Origin: an uncultured Eggerthellaceae bacterium
GTDB lineage: Bacteria; Actinomycetota; Coriobacteriia; Coriobacteriales; Eggerthellaceae
Direction of reading: 5' to 3'
Length of the DNA: 43,675 bases
Assembly: GCA_903789375.1 (NCBI GenBank)
Contig: CAIFEB010000015.1
Coordinates: 1-43,675 of the forward strand
Translations under genes and position numbers: made by a program
Part shown: positions 33,660 to 41,868 of the stretch, in pieces
Layout: each line of letters opens with the position of its first letter
Numbering within the stretch: position 1 is the stretch's first letter
The notes under the pieces: model-generated
The model's database searches: none
Told to the model about the DNA's origin: nothing
Seen by the model: only the letters and a program-made list of their open reading frames with translations

Positions 33660-33841
33660 GGTTTGCAGACGGAGATTGCACACAGGTGACAAGGGCCGCC
33701 AACCATCGAAGACCGGCCCGCGTTCGCGACGGTGATGTCGTTGGGGCGTGGAAGCGGTGCTCGATGGGACGCGGCCCTTTGTGCAGGACCGCCGGCGGCG
33801 AAGGGTGTTGCCGGCGGTATGGGTGAAAGGCGGAAGCGACG

Positions 33842-34615
33842 ATGGTGGACAATCGGAAAGAGAACGGCGCGGGCTCACTCGGCGATGCCGACCTGTGGCT
33901 TGCATATCGCCTGTATCTGTATCGCCTGTTCCACGCAGCGTTCGGATCGACTCCGACGCCCGAGGCTGTGCGGCTCATCTTCGCTCCGTTGACGGACGAT
34001 GCGCTGCGTGCGGCGGAGGAGACGCCCGATGCGCTGGGGCTTGCGGGGGTGCGCGAGCAGCGTTTGGGCGTTGCGGGGCCGACGGTCGAAGCAAGCTTGG
34101 AGGATGCGCGGGCAACTGTCCGCGGAGCAGCAGACCGCGGCGACGATGCGGCGTTCGCGAACCAGCTTGCCTCGGACTACCAGGCGTTGTACCTGGTGCC
34201 GGGCGAGCGGTACGTTCGGCCGTGGGAGTCGCCGTACACCGGCCCGACCGAGACGCTGTTCCAGCCGAGCACGCTCGACGTCCGCTCGTACTACCATGAG
34301 GCGGGCTTCCAGCTGAAGGCCGAGCAGCATTTCCCCGACGACCACATCGCGGCAATGATGGACTTCATGGCGGCGCTGGCGCAGAGGGCGTACGATGCTG
34401 CGGCGGCGGGGGATGACGAGCAGGTGAGGACGCTGCTCGCGACGCAGGCTCGTTTCCTTGACGAGCATGTGCTGACCTGGGTCGATGTGTTCGCATCCGC
34501 AACGGCGGAGCACGACGGGCGCGGCGTCTATCGAGCGCTCGCGGACGGCATGGCCGCGTTCGCGCGCATCGACCGCGCATGCATCGGACGCATGGCGGGT
34601 CTGCCTGCGGAATAG
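33842..34615 (+). CDS. TorD/DmsD-like redox enzyme maturation chaperone (copy B)
   Basis: 257 aa from ATG 33842, after AAAGGCGGAAGCGACG. Helical protein with RYVRPWESPYTGPTETLF, AEQHFPDDHIAAMMDFMAALAQRAYD and LDEHVLTWVDVFA shared with copy A. The N-terminal third is more divergent. It likely guides the copy B Mo subunit to the Tat system. The 180-base gap before it (33660-33841) contains GC-rich dyads but not the 31-bp palindrome seen before torD-A, so control of the chaperone may differ between copies. Confidence 0.85.
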   Translation: MVDNRKENGAGSLGDADLWLAYRLYLYRLFHAAFGSTPTPEAVRLIFAPLTDDALRAAEETPDALGLAGVREQRLGVAGPTVEASLEDARATVRGAADRGDDAAFANQLASDYQALYLVPGERYVRPWESPYTGPTETLFQPSTLDVRSYYHEAGFQLKAEQHFPDDHIAAMMDFMAALAQRAYDAAAAGDDEQVRTLLATQARFLDEHVLTWVDVFASATAEHDGRGVYRALADGMAAFARIDRACIGRMAGLPAE

Positions 34616-34782
34616 CTGCGAAATCGCGGGTTGCGCTGGCTCTGCGGCGGGCGTTGGTTGCGGATTCGGGTGCGGCGGTGCAGCGCCGCGGTCTTTCGCA
34701 ACGGTTTGTCGCGGCGGGGAAGTAGCGGGCTCGGCTGGTCATGCGGCAGCGGGTGCGTGTTTTAGCGGATACGGGAGGGCTC

Positions 34783-36066
34783 ATGGATCGGGAGGCATAC
34801 GCGCGGGCGTTCGTCGATGTCGAGCGCGATTTCGAGAAAGGCGTCGAGGCGTTCGGCGTACCGTTCGAGCCGATCGAGTCCGAGCCACGGTCGCAGAGGG
34901 CGCAGGCTGCTGCGGCTTGCGGCTGCCGTTGCGAGAACGGCGGCGCGTCGCTGGTGAGTGGATGGCTGTCGCCCGCATGCAAGGCGTGTCGGACGGGCGA
35001 GCGCACGGCTACGTTCTTCGTCGACCTGAGCTGCACGAAGCACTGCTACTTCTGCTTCAACCCCAACCAGGAAAACTACGACTACTTCCTGAGCCACAAA
35101 AGGGACATTGCGGCCGAGCTGCGCCAGGCCCACGCCGAGGGGCGGGCGTTCGACTGCCTGGCGGTGACCGGCGGCGAGCCGTTGCTGCACGTGGATGCCG
35201 TGCTGGGCTTCCTCGCCACCGCGCGTGAGCTGTATCCGCATGCGCATATTCGCCTGTACACCGCGGGCGACCTGTTAGACGCCGCGACCGCGCAAGCGTT
35301 GGCGGATGCTGGCCTCGACGAAATCCGCTTCAGCATCAAGCCGACCGACGTCGACGGGGAACGGGGTCGCGAAGGGACGTTTCGCGCAATGGAACTGGCA
35401 GTCGGGGTTATCCCGTCGGTCATGATCGAGGTCCCCGTGATTCCAGGGACGCTGTCTGAGATGAAAGACCTGCTCGTACGCGCCGACGAGTTGGGCGTTC
35501 GCGGCGTCAACCTGCTTGAGTTCTGCTTTCCGCTGTGCAATGCCGACGAATTTCGCAAGCGGGGGTTCAAGCTGCGAAAACACCCGTATGCCTACCTGTA
35601 CGACTATTGGTACGGCGGTGGCATCCCGGTGGCGGGCAGCGAATCCGAGGCGCTTGCGTTGCTTGCGTTCGCGCACGAGCGGGGGCTGTCACTGGGCGTG
35701 CAGTACTGCAGTTCGGACAACAAGAACACCGGCCAGGTGTACCAGCAGAACCTGGCGTACGACTACGTCGACGGCCTACGCCGCGCGTTTCCGTGGATGA
35801 GCCACGATGGGGATGACCGATTCCTGAAATGCGCGAAAGCGTTCGGGAACGATGCGGAGCCGGTACGCGTCTGGCTGGAGAAGCGGGGCGTTCCATTCGG
35901 CGCGGACAACGACATCCCGTGCGTTTCGTTTCCCATGAGCGTGTTGTCGCAGGTGAAGGATGCGTTGCCTGACGTCCGGTTCGGCGTCAGCGTGAACGTC
36001 GCCGAACAGCGAGCGGGGGCATGGACGCTGCGCGAAGTCGCGCTTGACCCGGCCAATGGCAAGTGA
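34783..36066 (+). CDS. Radical SAM protein linked to the reductase operon (copy B)
   Basis: 427 aa from ATG 34783, preceded by GGGAGGGCTC; an in-frame ATG at 34741 is less well placed. CTKHCYFC is the SAM cluster motif, followed by CLAVTGGEPLLH. The upstream cysteine set (CRC, CKAC) is conserved with copy A, as are NLLEFCFPLCNADEF, YWYGGGIPVAGSESEAL and YCSSDNKNTGQV. Conservation of the extra cysteines between copies argues that they bind a cofactor. The target of the radical chemistry is unknown. Confidence 0.8.
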   Translation: MDREAYARAFVDVERDFEKGVEAFGVPFEPIESEPRSQRAQAAAACGCRCENGGASLVSGWLSPACKACRTGERTATFFVDLSCTKHCYFCFNPNQENYDYFLSHKRDIAAELRQAHAEGRAFDCLAVTGGEPLLHVDAVLGFLATARELYPHAHIRLYTAGDLLDAATAQALADAGLDEIRFSIKPTDVDGERGREGTFRAMELAVGVIPSVMIEVPVIPGTLSEMKDLLVRADELGVRGVNLLEFCFPLCNADEFRKRGFKLRKHPYAYLYDYWYGGGIPVAGSESEALALLAFAHERGLSLGVQYCSSDNKNTGQVYQQNLAYDYVDGLRRAFPWMSHDGDDRFLKCAKAFGNDAEPVRVWLEKRGVPFGADNDIPCVSFPMSVLSQVKDALPDVRFGVSVNVAEQRAGAWTLREVALDPANGK

Positions 36067-36174
36067 TGCCGCTTGAAGGCGGATGGCCTCCTTGCCGCAT
36101 TGTGAAAACTTTTTGATGCGCGCGGGCGTTGACACCAACGCGTGCCGTCTTCGTCCTACTATTCCCGTGCGACG

Positions 36175-36440
36175 TTATATCGCTAAATTCGTTGAAGAGA
36201 ACACGACGGACGGTCGTCTCTGCTCACAGCGAGCCGGGTCTGGTGCAAGCCGGCAGCAGAAGCCATTCGCCATCATCTCCGAGAAGCGGGTCGAACAAAG
36301 TAGGCCTCGCCGGGATTCCCCGTTAGGAAACGCGCATGGTGGTGCGCAAAGAGCTGCGCGGCTTCGGTCGTGCGGAACAAGGGTGGTACCGCGGATTCTC
36401 ATTCGTCCCTTGCAGCCGGTTCGGGTTGCAAGGGATTTTT
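36175..36440 (+). promoter_or_regulatory. T-box riboswitch with terminator
   Basis: Features in order: AGAGAACACGACGG near 36194 (start of stem I); AGCGAGCCGGGTCTGGTGCAAGCCGGC near 36227-36253 in two pieces (AGCGAGCCGGGTCT and GGTGCAAGCCGGC, distal stem I); and the highly conserved T-box sequence AACAAGGGTGGTACCGCGG at 36376-36394, written here in full at 19 bases. The terminator TCCCTTGCA (36406-36414) / TGCAAGGGA (36427-36435) then ends in a T run. The antiterminator would form from the T-box sequence and the 5' terminator arm when uncharged tRNA binds. The specifier codon is not certain; ATC (Ile) near 36269 is one candidate. A possible -35 TTGACA at 36129-36134 lacks a well-spaced -10. 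Confidence 0.88.
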
Positions 36441-36466
36441 TATGCTTCCGACCGAAGGGAGAAACC

Positions 36467-37540
36467 GTGGAAGCGCTGCAGAAGACAAGCAAGTTCCTGT
36501 CGAGCCACTCGTCGCTGTTCGTCATCGCCATTGCCGTGGCGACGCTCGCCGTTCCGGCCCTGATGCATTGGGTGAACATCCGCCTGTTCACCGATCCTCT
36601 GGGCAACGGGTTCACGTGGCAGTCGCTCATCATCGGCTTCATCATGTTCAGCATGGGCCTGACGATGACCAAGCAGGACTTCAAGATTCTGGCCCAGCGC
36701 CCGTTCGACATCTGCATCGGCGCCATCGCGCAGTACCTGATCATGCCGTTTTCGGCTGTGGCGGTGTGCAAGCTGCTGAACCTGCCGGACGCGCTCGCGC
36801 TCGGTCTGATTCTCGTCGGCTGCTGCCCGGGCGGCGTGTCCTCCAACATCATGAGCTATCTGTGCCACGGCGACGTTGCGTTCTCGGTCGGCATGACCAC
36901 GGTGTCGACGCTGCTTGCGCCATTCATGACGCCGCTGCTCGTTTCGCTGCTCGCAAGCGGCGTGAGCATCAACATCAGTCCGCTGCCGATGTTCGTGTCG
37001 ATCATCGAGACAGTCATCGTGCCGGTCGCCCTCGGCTTCTTCCTGAACTTCAAGCTGGACGAGAACCCGACCTACCAGCAGATCCGCCAGTGCATGCCGG
37101 GCGTGGCGGTGCTGGGGCTCGCGTGCGTGGTCGGCGGCGTCACCTCGTCGCAGGGAGCGACGTTCTTCACGTCGGGGCTCGTGGTGTTCGCCGCGGTGCT
37201 CATCCACAATGGCGTGGGCTACTTACTGGGGTACTTCGCTGGCGTCATCACCGGTATGAACACGCCGAAGCGCCGCACCATCTCGCTCGAGGTGGGCATG
37301 CAGAATGCCGGCTTGGCGACGAACCTCGCGACGAGTACGGCGCAGTTCGCCGCGCTGCCGCAGGCGGCCGTCATCTGTGCGGTATCGTGCGTGTGGCATT
37401 CGATTTCCGGAACGCTGCTTGCCGGCGCGTTCGCGCGCTACGACGACCGTCGTGCTGCGAAGGCCGATGCGGATGCGGCCGCTGTGCAGGCGGGTGTTGA
37501 GGCGAAACCGCTGGTCGAGGCCGAGCAAGCGGAGGCGTAA
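36467..37540 (+). CDS. BASS-family (bile acid:Na+ symporter-like) transporter
   Basis: 357 aa from GTG 36467, with GAAGGGAGAAACC before it and the T-box terminator 26 bases upstream. About ten transmembrane segments with family motifs GFIMFSMGLTMTKQDF, LGLILVGCCPGGVSSNIMSYL and EVGMQNAGLATNLA. The G-C-C-P-G-G-x-x-S-N stretch forms the substrate/sodium crossover. Members move bile acids, pyruvate, pantothenate precursors or other organic anions. Control by a T-box, which senses an uncharged tRNA, suggests an amino-acid-related substrate such as a branched-chain keto acid or ketopantoate. This is inference. The Ala/Glu-rich C-terminus is cytoplasmic and poorly conserved. Confidence 0.88.
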   Translation: MEALQKTSKFLSSHSSLFVIAIAVATLAVPALMHWVNIRLFTDPLGNGFTWQSLIIGFIMFSMGLTMTKQDFKILAQRPFDICIGAIAQYLIMPFSAVAVCKLLNLPDALALGLILVGCCPGGVSSNIMSYLCHGDVAFSVGMTTVSTLLAPFMTPLLVSLLASGVSINISPLPMFVSIIETVIVPVALGFFLNFKLDENPTYQQIRQCMPGVAVLGLACVVGGVTSSQGATFFTSGLVVFAAVLIHNGVGYLLGYFAGVITGMNTPKRRTISLEVGMQNAGLATNLATSTAQFAALPQAAVICAVSCVWHSISGTLLAGAFARYDDRRAAKADADAAAVQAGVEAKPLVEAEQAEA

Positions 37541-37971
37541 TCTCGCGCTGGAATCTTTGTGCAAGCTTGATTTCAAACAATTTGTTGCAGGGTTGTGCTA
37601 GTTGGCTGACCTTGCAATTAAATGTGAGAAAAATGATTTTCTTGCAATGGGTGTCTCGTCAAAGAGGTCGGCCTTGCCAGTGGCTCCGCCGCGGTCCTGC
37701 GGCCAATCGACGCAGTCCCACGATGAATCGGCATCGACTGCTCATGCAGTCGATGCCGATATCGTACATTAGAATAAACAATTAATAAAAATACGCGAAT
37801 TCGCAATTAAATGTACGAAAACAGCAGCCCCGTCGTGTCATTCGGCTTGCTCGCAAACGCAAAGGCCGCGCCCGCGCACGGCGATGCGGCTGGCACGGAT
37901 AGTGGACCGCGCCCCGCACGGCGATGCGGTCGACCCGGATATCGAACCGCGCTGCTGACCTTCAAACGCAA
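37541..37971. repeat. Intergenic region with direct repeats and a long hairpin
   Basis: GCAATTAAATGT occurs at 37614 and at 37803, each followed by a short GAAAA-type sequence. Between them ATCGGCATCGACTGC (37727-37741) and GCAGTCGATGCCGAT (37746-37760) form a perfect 15-bp hairpin with loop TCAT, which could terminate the transporter transcript. Further on, GCACGGCGATGCGG repeats at 37875 and 37915 as part of a 40-bp tandem pair. No gene is supported. Confidence 0.5.
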
Positions 37972-38001
37972 AGAACGCGCCCTGCAGCTGCAGGGCGCGT
38001 T
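37972..38001 (-). terminator. Perfect 30-bp palindrome downstream of tRNA-Leu
   Basis: GAACGCGCCCTGCAG is followed directly by its exact complement. On the minus strand it stands 17 bases after the tRNA 3' end and is followed by TCTTTGCGTTT, so it most likely terminates the tRNA transcript. Confidence 0.7.
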
Positions 38002-38018
38002 CTGTTTCATGCGGAAAA

Positions 38019-38102
38019 TGGTGCCCGAGGCGAGAGTCGAACTCGCACGTCGTGAGACAGCGGTTTTTGAGACCGCCGCGTCTGCCATTCCGCCACTCGG
38101 GC
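38019..38102 (-). tRNA. tRNA-Leu, anticodon CAA
   Basis: Read on the minus strand: acceptor GCCCGAG (5') pairs with CTCGGGC (3'), followed by discriminator A and an encoded CCA. The anticodon stem GCGGT/ACCGC encloses the loop CTCAAAA, giving anticodon CAA (UUG codon). The long variable arm is typical of class II tRNA-Leu. TTCGACT is the T-loop. Length 84 with CCA. Confidence 0.95.
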
Positions 38103-38500
38103 GCAACCACGAATTATAGCGGATGGCGCCAAGCCCGTCGAGGAGCCCCGTCTGTTGTTCTGGTGGGGAAACGGCTGGCGGGATGGAGCTTCGTCGGGTG
38201 GGGAAGTGATGGCGGCCGCGGACGAGCGAGCGGCGGTCCACGCGGGACGTGCCGTCATCGTAGTTCGTCTCCATCCCATATGGCGAGGTTGGCGAACTAG
38301 TCTGTTTTCGACTGTAATGGGCGGTGAGCTTGCGCGTGCGGTCGGCGGTCGTTCGGAGAAGCCGCGGGTCCGGACGGGAAGGCGACGGGCTCCATCGCTC
38401 CTCGTGCTAGGATGACGCAGGAAACGAACTGTGCCCGTCACCGCGGGCAGACCGTAAGCGGCGGTACTGCCCGCTGCATCCGAAGAGAGAAGAGGCCTCC
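38103..38500 (+). promoter_or_regulatory. Leader region of the dipeptidase gene
   Basis: No gene supported. TGCTAGGAT (extended -10, TAGGAT at 38407-38412) is a possible promoter without a clear -35. A strong hairpin follows: GCGGGCAG (38443-38450) with CTGCCCGC (38467-38474), and ACCG/CGGT inside. The hairpin would be in the 5' leader, 27 bases before the start codon. Confidence 0.4.
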
Positions 38501-40339
38501 ATGGCTGAAAATCCCACATCAAGCAATCACGAAGGATCTGAAGAGAACGCTGGCGCCGAAAGCGCAGGTCAAACTGGCACGGGCGCTGCTGCGAGCGTGG
38601 CCGAAGGGGTGCGTGCGAGCGCTTGCGAACCCGACGGCAATGCACATGCGAGCGCTTGCGCAGCGAAGACGCCCGACGCCGAAAGCGCAGGTCGCTCCGC
38701 TTTGGCCGACGCGCCCGCCGAAGCCACTGCGTCCGGCACCGGCGTCGCCGCAACCGCGACGTCTGACGCTCTCGGCGTGGAAATCGACCGCTATCTGGCC
38801 GAATCGTGGGACCAGGTGGTGTCGGACATCGATACGCTCGTGCGCATCCCGAGCGTCGAGGATCTGCCCCGCGCCGCGCCCGGCGCGCCGTTCGGCCCCG
38901 CGCCCAAGCGCGCGCTTTCGGCTGCGCTCGACATCGCCCGCCGCATGGGCCTCGACGCGCACGACTGCGAAGGCTACATCGGCTACGCTGACCTGCCGGG
39001 CGCGTCCGACACGCAGATTGGCATCATCGGTCACACCGACGTCGTGGCGGCCAGTCCGGGCTGGACGTTCGAGCCGTACGAGGTGCAGCGCAAGGGCGGC
39101 TACCTTTTGGGCCGCGGCACGTCCGATGACAAGGGCCCGCTCATGGTCGCTGTGCATGCCGTGTATTTCTGGAAACGGCTTCTCGAAGAAAAACCGCAGC
39201 TTGCCTGCGACATCTTGGGAATCGATCCGTCGCGCGAGCCCCAGCTTCCGTACACCGTGCGCGTGCTGTTCGGCTCGAACGAGGAGACGAGCATGGGCGA
39301 CGTCGCGTACTACCGCGCACATTATGCGGACCCGGCGTTCCTGTTCACGCCCGATGCGGAGTTCCCCGTGTGCTACGGCGAGTCGGGCATCTGCTCGGGC
39401 TGGCTCGAAAGCGCTCCGATCGAGGGCGGCAACCTGATCGCGCTCGAAGGCGGCGCTGCCGTGAACGCCGTGCCCGGTCACGCGCGGGCGGTCGTGCGCG
39501 CCTCGCTTTCGCAGCTGGCGCCCGCCGAGCGCGTCTCGCTCACCGACAACGGCGACAGCACGGTGACCATCGAGGTCACGGGCAAGGCCGCCCATGCGTC
39601 GACGCCCAAACAGGGGCTTTCGGCCATCGCGCTGCTCGTGAACTACCTGCTCGCCACCGACGTGTGCACCTTCGCCGAGCGCGAGTACCTGCAGCTCGAT
39701 TGGGCGCTGTTGCGCACGACGGACGGGTCGGCCGTGGACCTGCAGGCGCGCGACGACGAATTCGGCCCGTTGAGCTGCGTCGGCGGCATCATCGCGCTCG
39801 AGGGTGCGTCCGCTGGTGCAGGAGCCGGCGACGGCGCTGCCGACGGCCTCGGCGATTCGGTTGCCGCTGCCGCTGGCGAGGCGCATGCGGCTGCCTCCGC
39901 TGGCGCGGGCACCGCGCGCGGGACGGGTACTGTGCGCATCCGCCAGAGCTTCGACTTCCGCTACCCCACGACGACCTCGGCGCAGCAGATTTCCGAAAAG
40001 ATCAACGAGCTGGCGCGGGTCATCGATGCCCGCTTCGACCTGGAGCACGACAAGAAGCCGTTCCTCATGTCGCCCACCTCGCCGGCGGTGCAGGCGCTGC
40101 TTTCGGCGTACAACGAGGTCACAGGCGAGAACGCGCAGCCGTTCACGATGAAGGGCGGCACGTACGCGCGCATGTTCTCGAACGGCGCGAGCTTCGGCCC
40201 GGACAAGCCCTGGGAGCGCAAGCCCGCGTGGGTCGGCAGCATGCACGGCTCCGACGAGGGCATCCGCGAGGGGCTGCTCAAGGATGCGTTTGCCATCTAT
40301 GTGCGCACGATTGGCCAGCTCATGCGGCTGAAGCTGTAG
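38501..40339 (+). CDS. M20-family PepV/Sapep-type metallodipeptidase
   Basis: 612 aa from ATG 38501 after AGAGAAGAGG. The metal-binding motifs are in order: GHTDVV (His), GRGTSDDKGP (bridging Asp), GSNEETSMGD (catalytic Glu and metal Glu), TPDAEFPVCYGE (Asp) and a late GSMHGSDEG (His). This is the order of PepV/Sapep Xaa-His-type dipeptidases, cytosolic Zn or Mn enzymes that trim dipeptides. Two parts are unusual. The first 85 or so residues are a low-complexity Ala/Gly/Ser/Glu extension before the domain starts (LGVEIDRYLAESWDQV). A second Ala/Gly-rich insertion of about 40 residues follows GGIIALEGAS. The length exceeds the roughly 470 residues usual for the family because of these. Confidence 0.86.
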   Translation: MAENPTSSNHEGSEENAGAESAGQTGTGAAASVAEGVRASACEPDGNAHASACAAKTPDAESAGRSALADAPAEATASGTGVAATATSDALGVEIDRYLAESWDQVVSDIDTLVRIPSVEDLPRAAPGAPFGPAPKRALSAALDIARRMGLDAHDCEGYIGYADLPGASDTQIGIIGHTDVVAASPGWTFEPYEVQRKGGYLLGRGTSDDKGPLMVAVHAVYFWKRLLEEKPQLACDILGIDPSREPQLPYTVRVLFGSNEETSMGDVAYYRAHYADPAFLFTPDAEFPVCYGESGICSGWLESAPIEGGNLIALEGGAAVNAVPGHARAVVRASLSQLAPAERVSLTDNGDSTVTIEVTGKAAHASTPKQGLSAIALLVNYLLATDVCTFAEREYLQLDWALLRTTDGSAVDLQARDDEFGPLSCVGGIIALEGASAGAGAGDGAADGLGDSVAAAAGEAHAAASAGAGTARGTGTVRIRQSFDFRYPTTTSAQQISEKINELARVIDARFDLEHDKKPFLMSPTSPAVQALLSAYNEVTGENAQPFTMKGGTYARMFSNGASFGPDKPWERKPAWVGSMHGSDEGIREGLLKDAFAIYVRTIGQLMRLKL

Positions 40340-41010
40340 AAAGGTTTGCGGCGCGCGTCCGCGGGCAGCATGCGCTTGCTGACGGACGTGAGCTCGATGG
40401 CGAATGTGTGTGCGAGAGAGGACGTGGGCGGCGAACGTTCGTGGGCGAGCGCGTGCTGCCGGCGAGCTCACGCGGGCAGGCGGCTGGGCGCATGCTGCCG
40501 GCAGGCTCACACGGGCAGGCGGCTGGGTGCGTGCGGATGGCAGGTGGTTGCGGGAAGTCGCAGGAGTGCGCATAGAGGTTAGCAAGCGGGTGCGGAAGAG
40601 CGCGCACTGCGGCGAAACGCGCGCACGACTTCACGCGGACGGACGTGCGCGCGGTCCGGCCCCTCGCAAACCGCCGCGTTCGCGCCGTCCGGGGCTTACG
40701 CGCCCGTCCGTCGACGTCTCAACCGTTCGCCGGTGGAAACGTTCCGTTCGAGCTTTGAAACCGACCGCCGGCCGAGTGGCTCCCTTCGCTTCGCACCTCA
40801 TGCCTCAAATGGATTATTTATCTCAATTTGACGCTGAACGGCGCGAGAAAGGCGTCCTGCTGCGTTTCCCCTTCGTCGCTTAGGCATATAATTGGGGAGA
40901 AATTCACACGCTCGATTAGTGCGCTCTCCAAGCGCGCGCGGGCGTTCTTAAAGGTGCTGCTGCCGCCGCGTGGCGGCATGCAAGCGAATACGGTCGGTTA
41001 GGGGTACGTA
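40340..41010. repeat. Gene-free region with a 39-bp tandem repeat and a possible promoter
   Basis: GCGTGCTGCCGGC at 40451, GCATGCTGCCGGC at 40490 and GCGTGCGGATGGC at 40529 begin units of 39 bp that share CACGCGGGCAGGCGGCTGG-type sequence. Further on lie GC-rich dyads (GCGCGCACG/CGTGCGCGC near 40620-40655). TATAAT at 40887-40892 could be the -10 box of the response regulator gene, with a poor -35. A 27-codon frame at 40801-40883 is not supported by a ribosome-binding site. Confidence 0.45.
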
Positions 41011-41724
41011 GTGCTGAAAGCGATGATCGTCGACGACGAAGCACCCGCGCGGTCCGAGCTGCGATATCTGCTGGACGAGGTCGGACAGACCGAGGTCGTG
41101 GCCGAGGCGGCCAGCGTGCGCGAGGCAATCGAGAAACTCAAGGAATATCCGTGCGACGTCATGTTCTTGGACGTCAACATGCCGGAGGCCAACGGGCTGC
41201 AGCTGGCAAACGCCCTGCAGCATCTGCATTACCCGCCCGCGGTGGTGTTCGTCACCGCCTACAGCGAGTTCGCCATCGACGCCTTCAAGGTGAATGCTGT
41301 CGATTACCTGGTCAAACCGGTCGAAACCGAGCGGCTGGCGCAGGCGCTCTCGCGCGTCAACGAGAACGTCATGCTGCATCGCCAAGCGCAGAAATCCGAG
41401 CGCATCCCGGTTGAGAAGGCGGGCAAGAAAATCCTCATCGCCATCGACAAGATTCGCTTCGTCATGGCGCGCGACGACTACGCCTACCTGCAGACCGACA
41501 CCGACCGTTACTTCTCGACGGTCAGTCTGGCCCAGTTGGAGAAGCGTCTCGACGGCCATGGGTTCTTCCGCGTGCACCGCGGATACCTGGTGAACCTCTC
41601 GATGGTCGAAGAGGTGGACCCAGTTTCAGGCGGAACGCTGCTCCTCACGCTCAACGGCGTCGACGACAAGATCCCCGTTTCCCGCCGTCGCGTTTCGGCC
41701 CTCAAAAAGGCACTCGGGATATAG
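41011..41724 (+). CDS. LytTR-type response regulator
   Basis: 237 aa from GTG 41011, preceded by TAGGGGTACGTA. The receiver domain comes first: acidic pair DDE near residues 8-10, phospho-acceptor Asp in VMFLDVNMPEANG (about residue 54), Thr/Ala in VFVTAYSEFAIDAF and Lys in DYLVKPVE. The LytTR DNA-binding domain follows (IRFVMARDDYAYLQT ... FFRVHRGYLVNLSMVEEV ... IPVSRRRVSALKKALG). Relatives such as LytR and AgrA control autolysis, virulence or transporter genes. No histidine kinase is adjacent: the upstream 670 bases are empty and the next gene is pgi. Its signal is therefore unknown. Confidence 0.9.
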   Translation: MLKAMIVDDEAPARSELRYLLDEVGQTEVVAEAASVREAIEKLKEYPCDVMFLDVNMPEANGLQLANALQHLHYPPAVVFVTAYSEFAIDAFKVNAVDYLVKPVETERLAQALSRVNENVMLHRQAQKSERIPVEKAGKKILIAIDKIRFVMARDDYAYLQTDTDRYFSTVSLAQLEKRLDGHGFFRVHRGYLVNLSMVEEVDPVSGGTLLLTLNGVDDKIPVSRRRVSALKKALGI

Positions 41725-41733
41725 ATTCTCGCA

Positions 41734-41774
41734 GCCGCATCCGGCACGCACCTCCCAGGCGCGCCGGATGCGGC
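41734..41774 (+). terminator. Hairpin terminator after the LytTR regulator
   Basis: GCCGCATCCGGC (41734-41745) pairs perfectly with GCCGGATGCGGC (41763-41774), nine bases after the stop. The trailing GTCTTGG is only weakly T-rich. Confidence 0.55.
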
Positions 41775-41868
41775 GTCTTGGTGCGCGTCCGGCGATTCCC
41801 TCCCGCGCGTCCGCATTCGCACTGCATTCGGCACGGCAGAACACAAACAGAGCATCGAAGGCGAAGAC

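Noticed and set aside
38519-40585. 688-codon open frame on the minus strand opposite the dipeptidase
   Set aside because: Shadow of a high-GC gene: Arg/His/Ala-rich composition, no domain, and the plus strand carries all M20 motifs.
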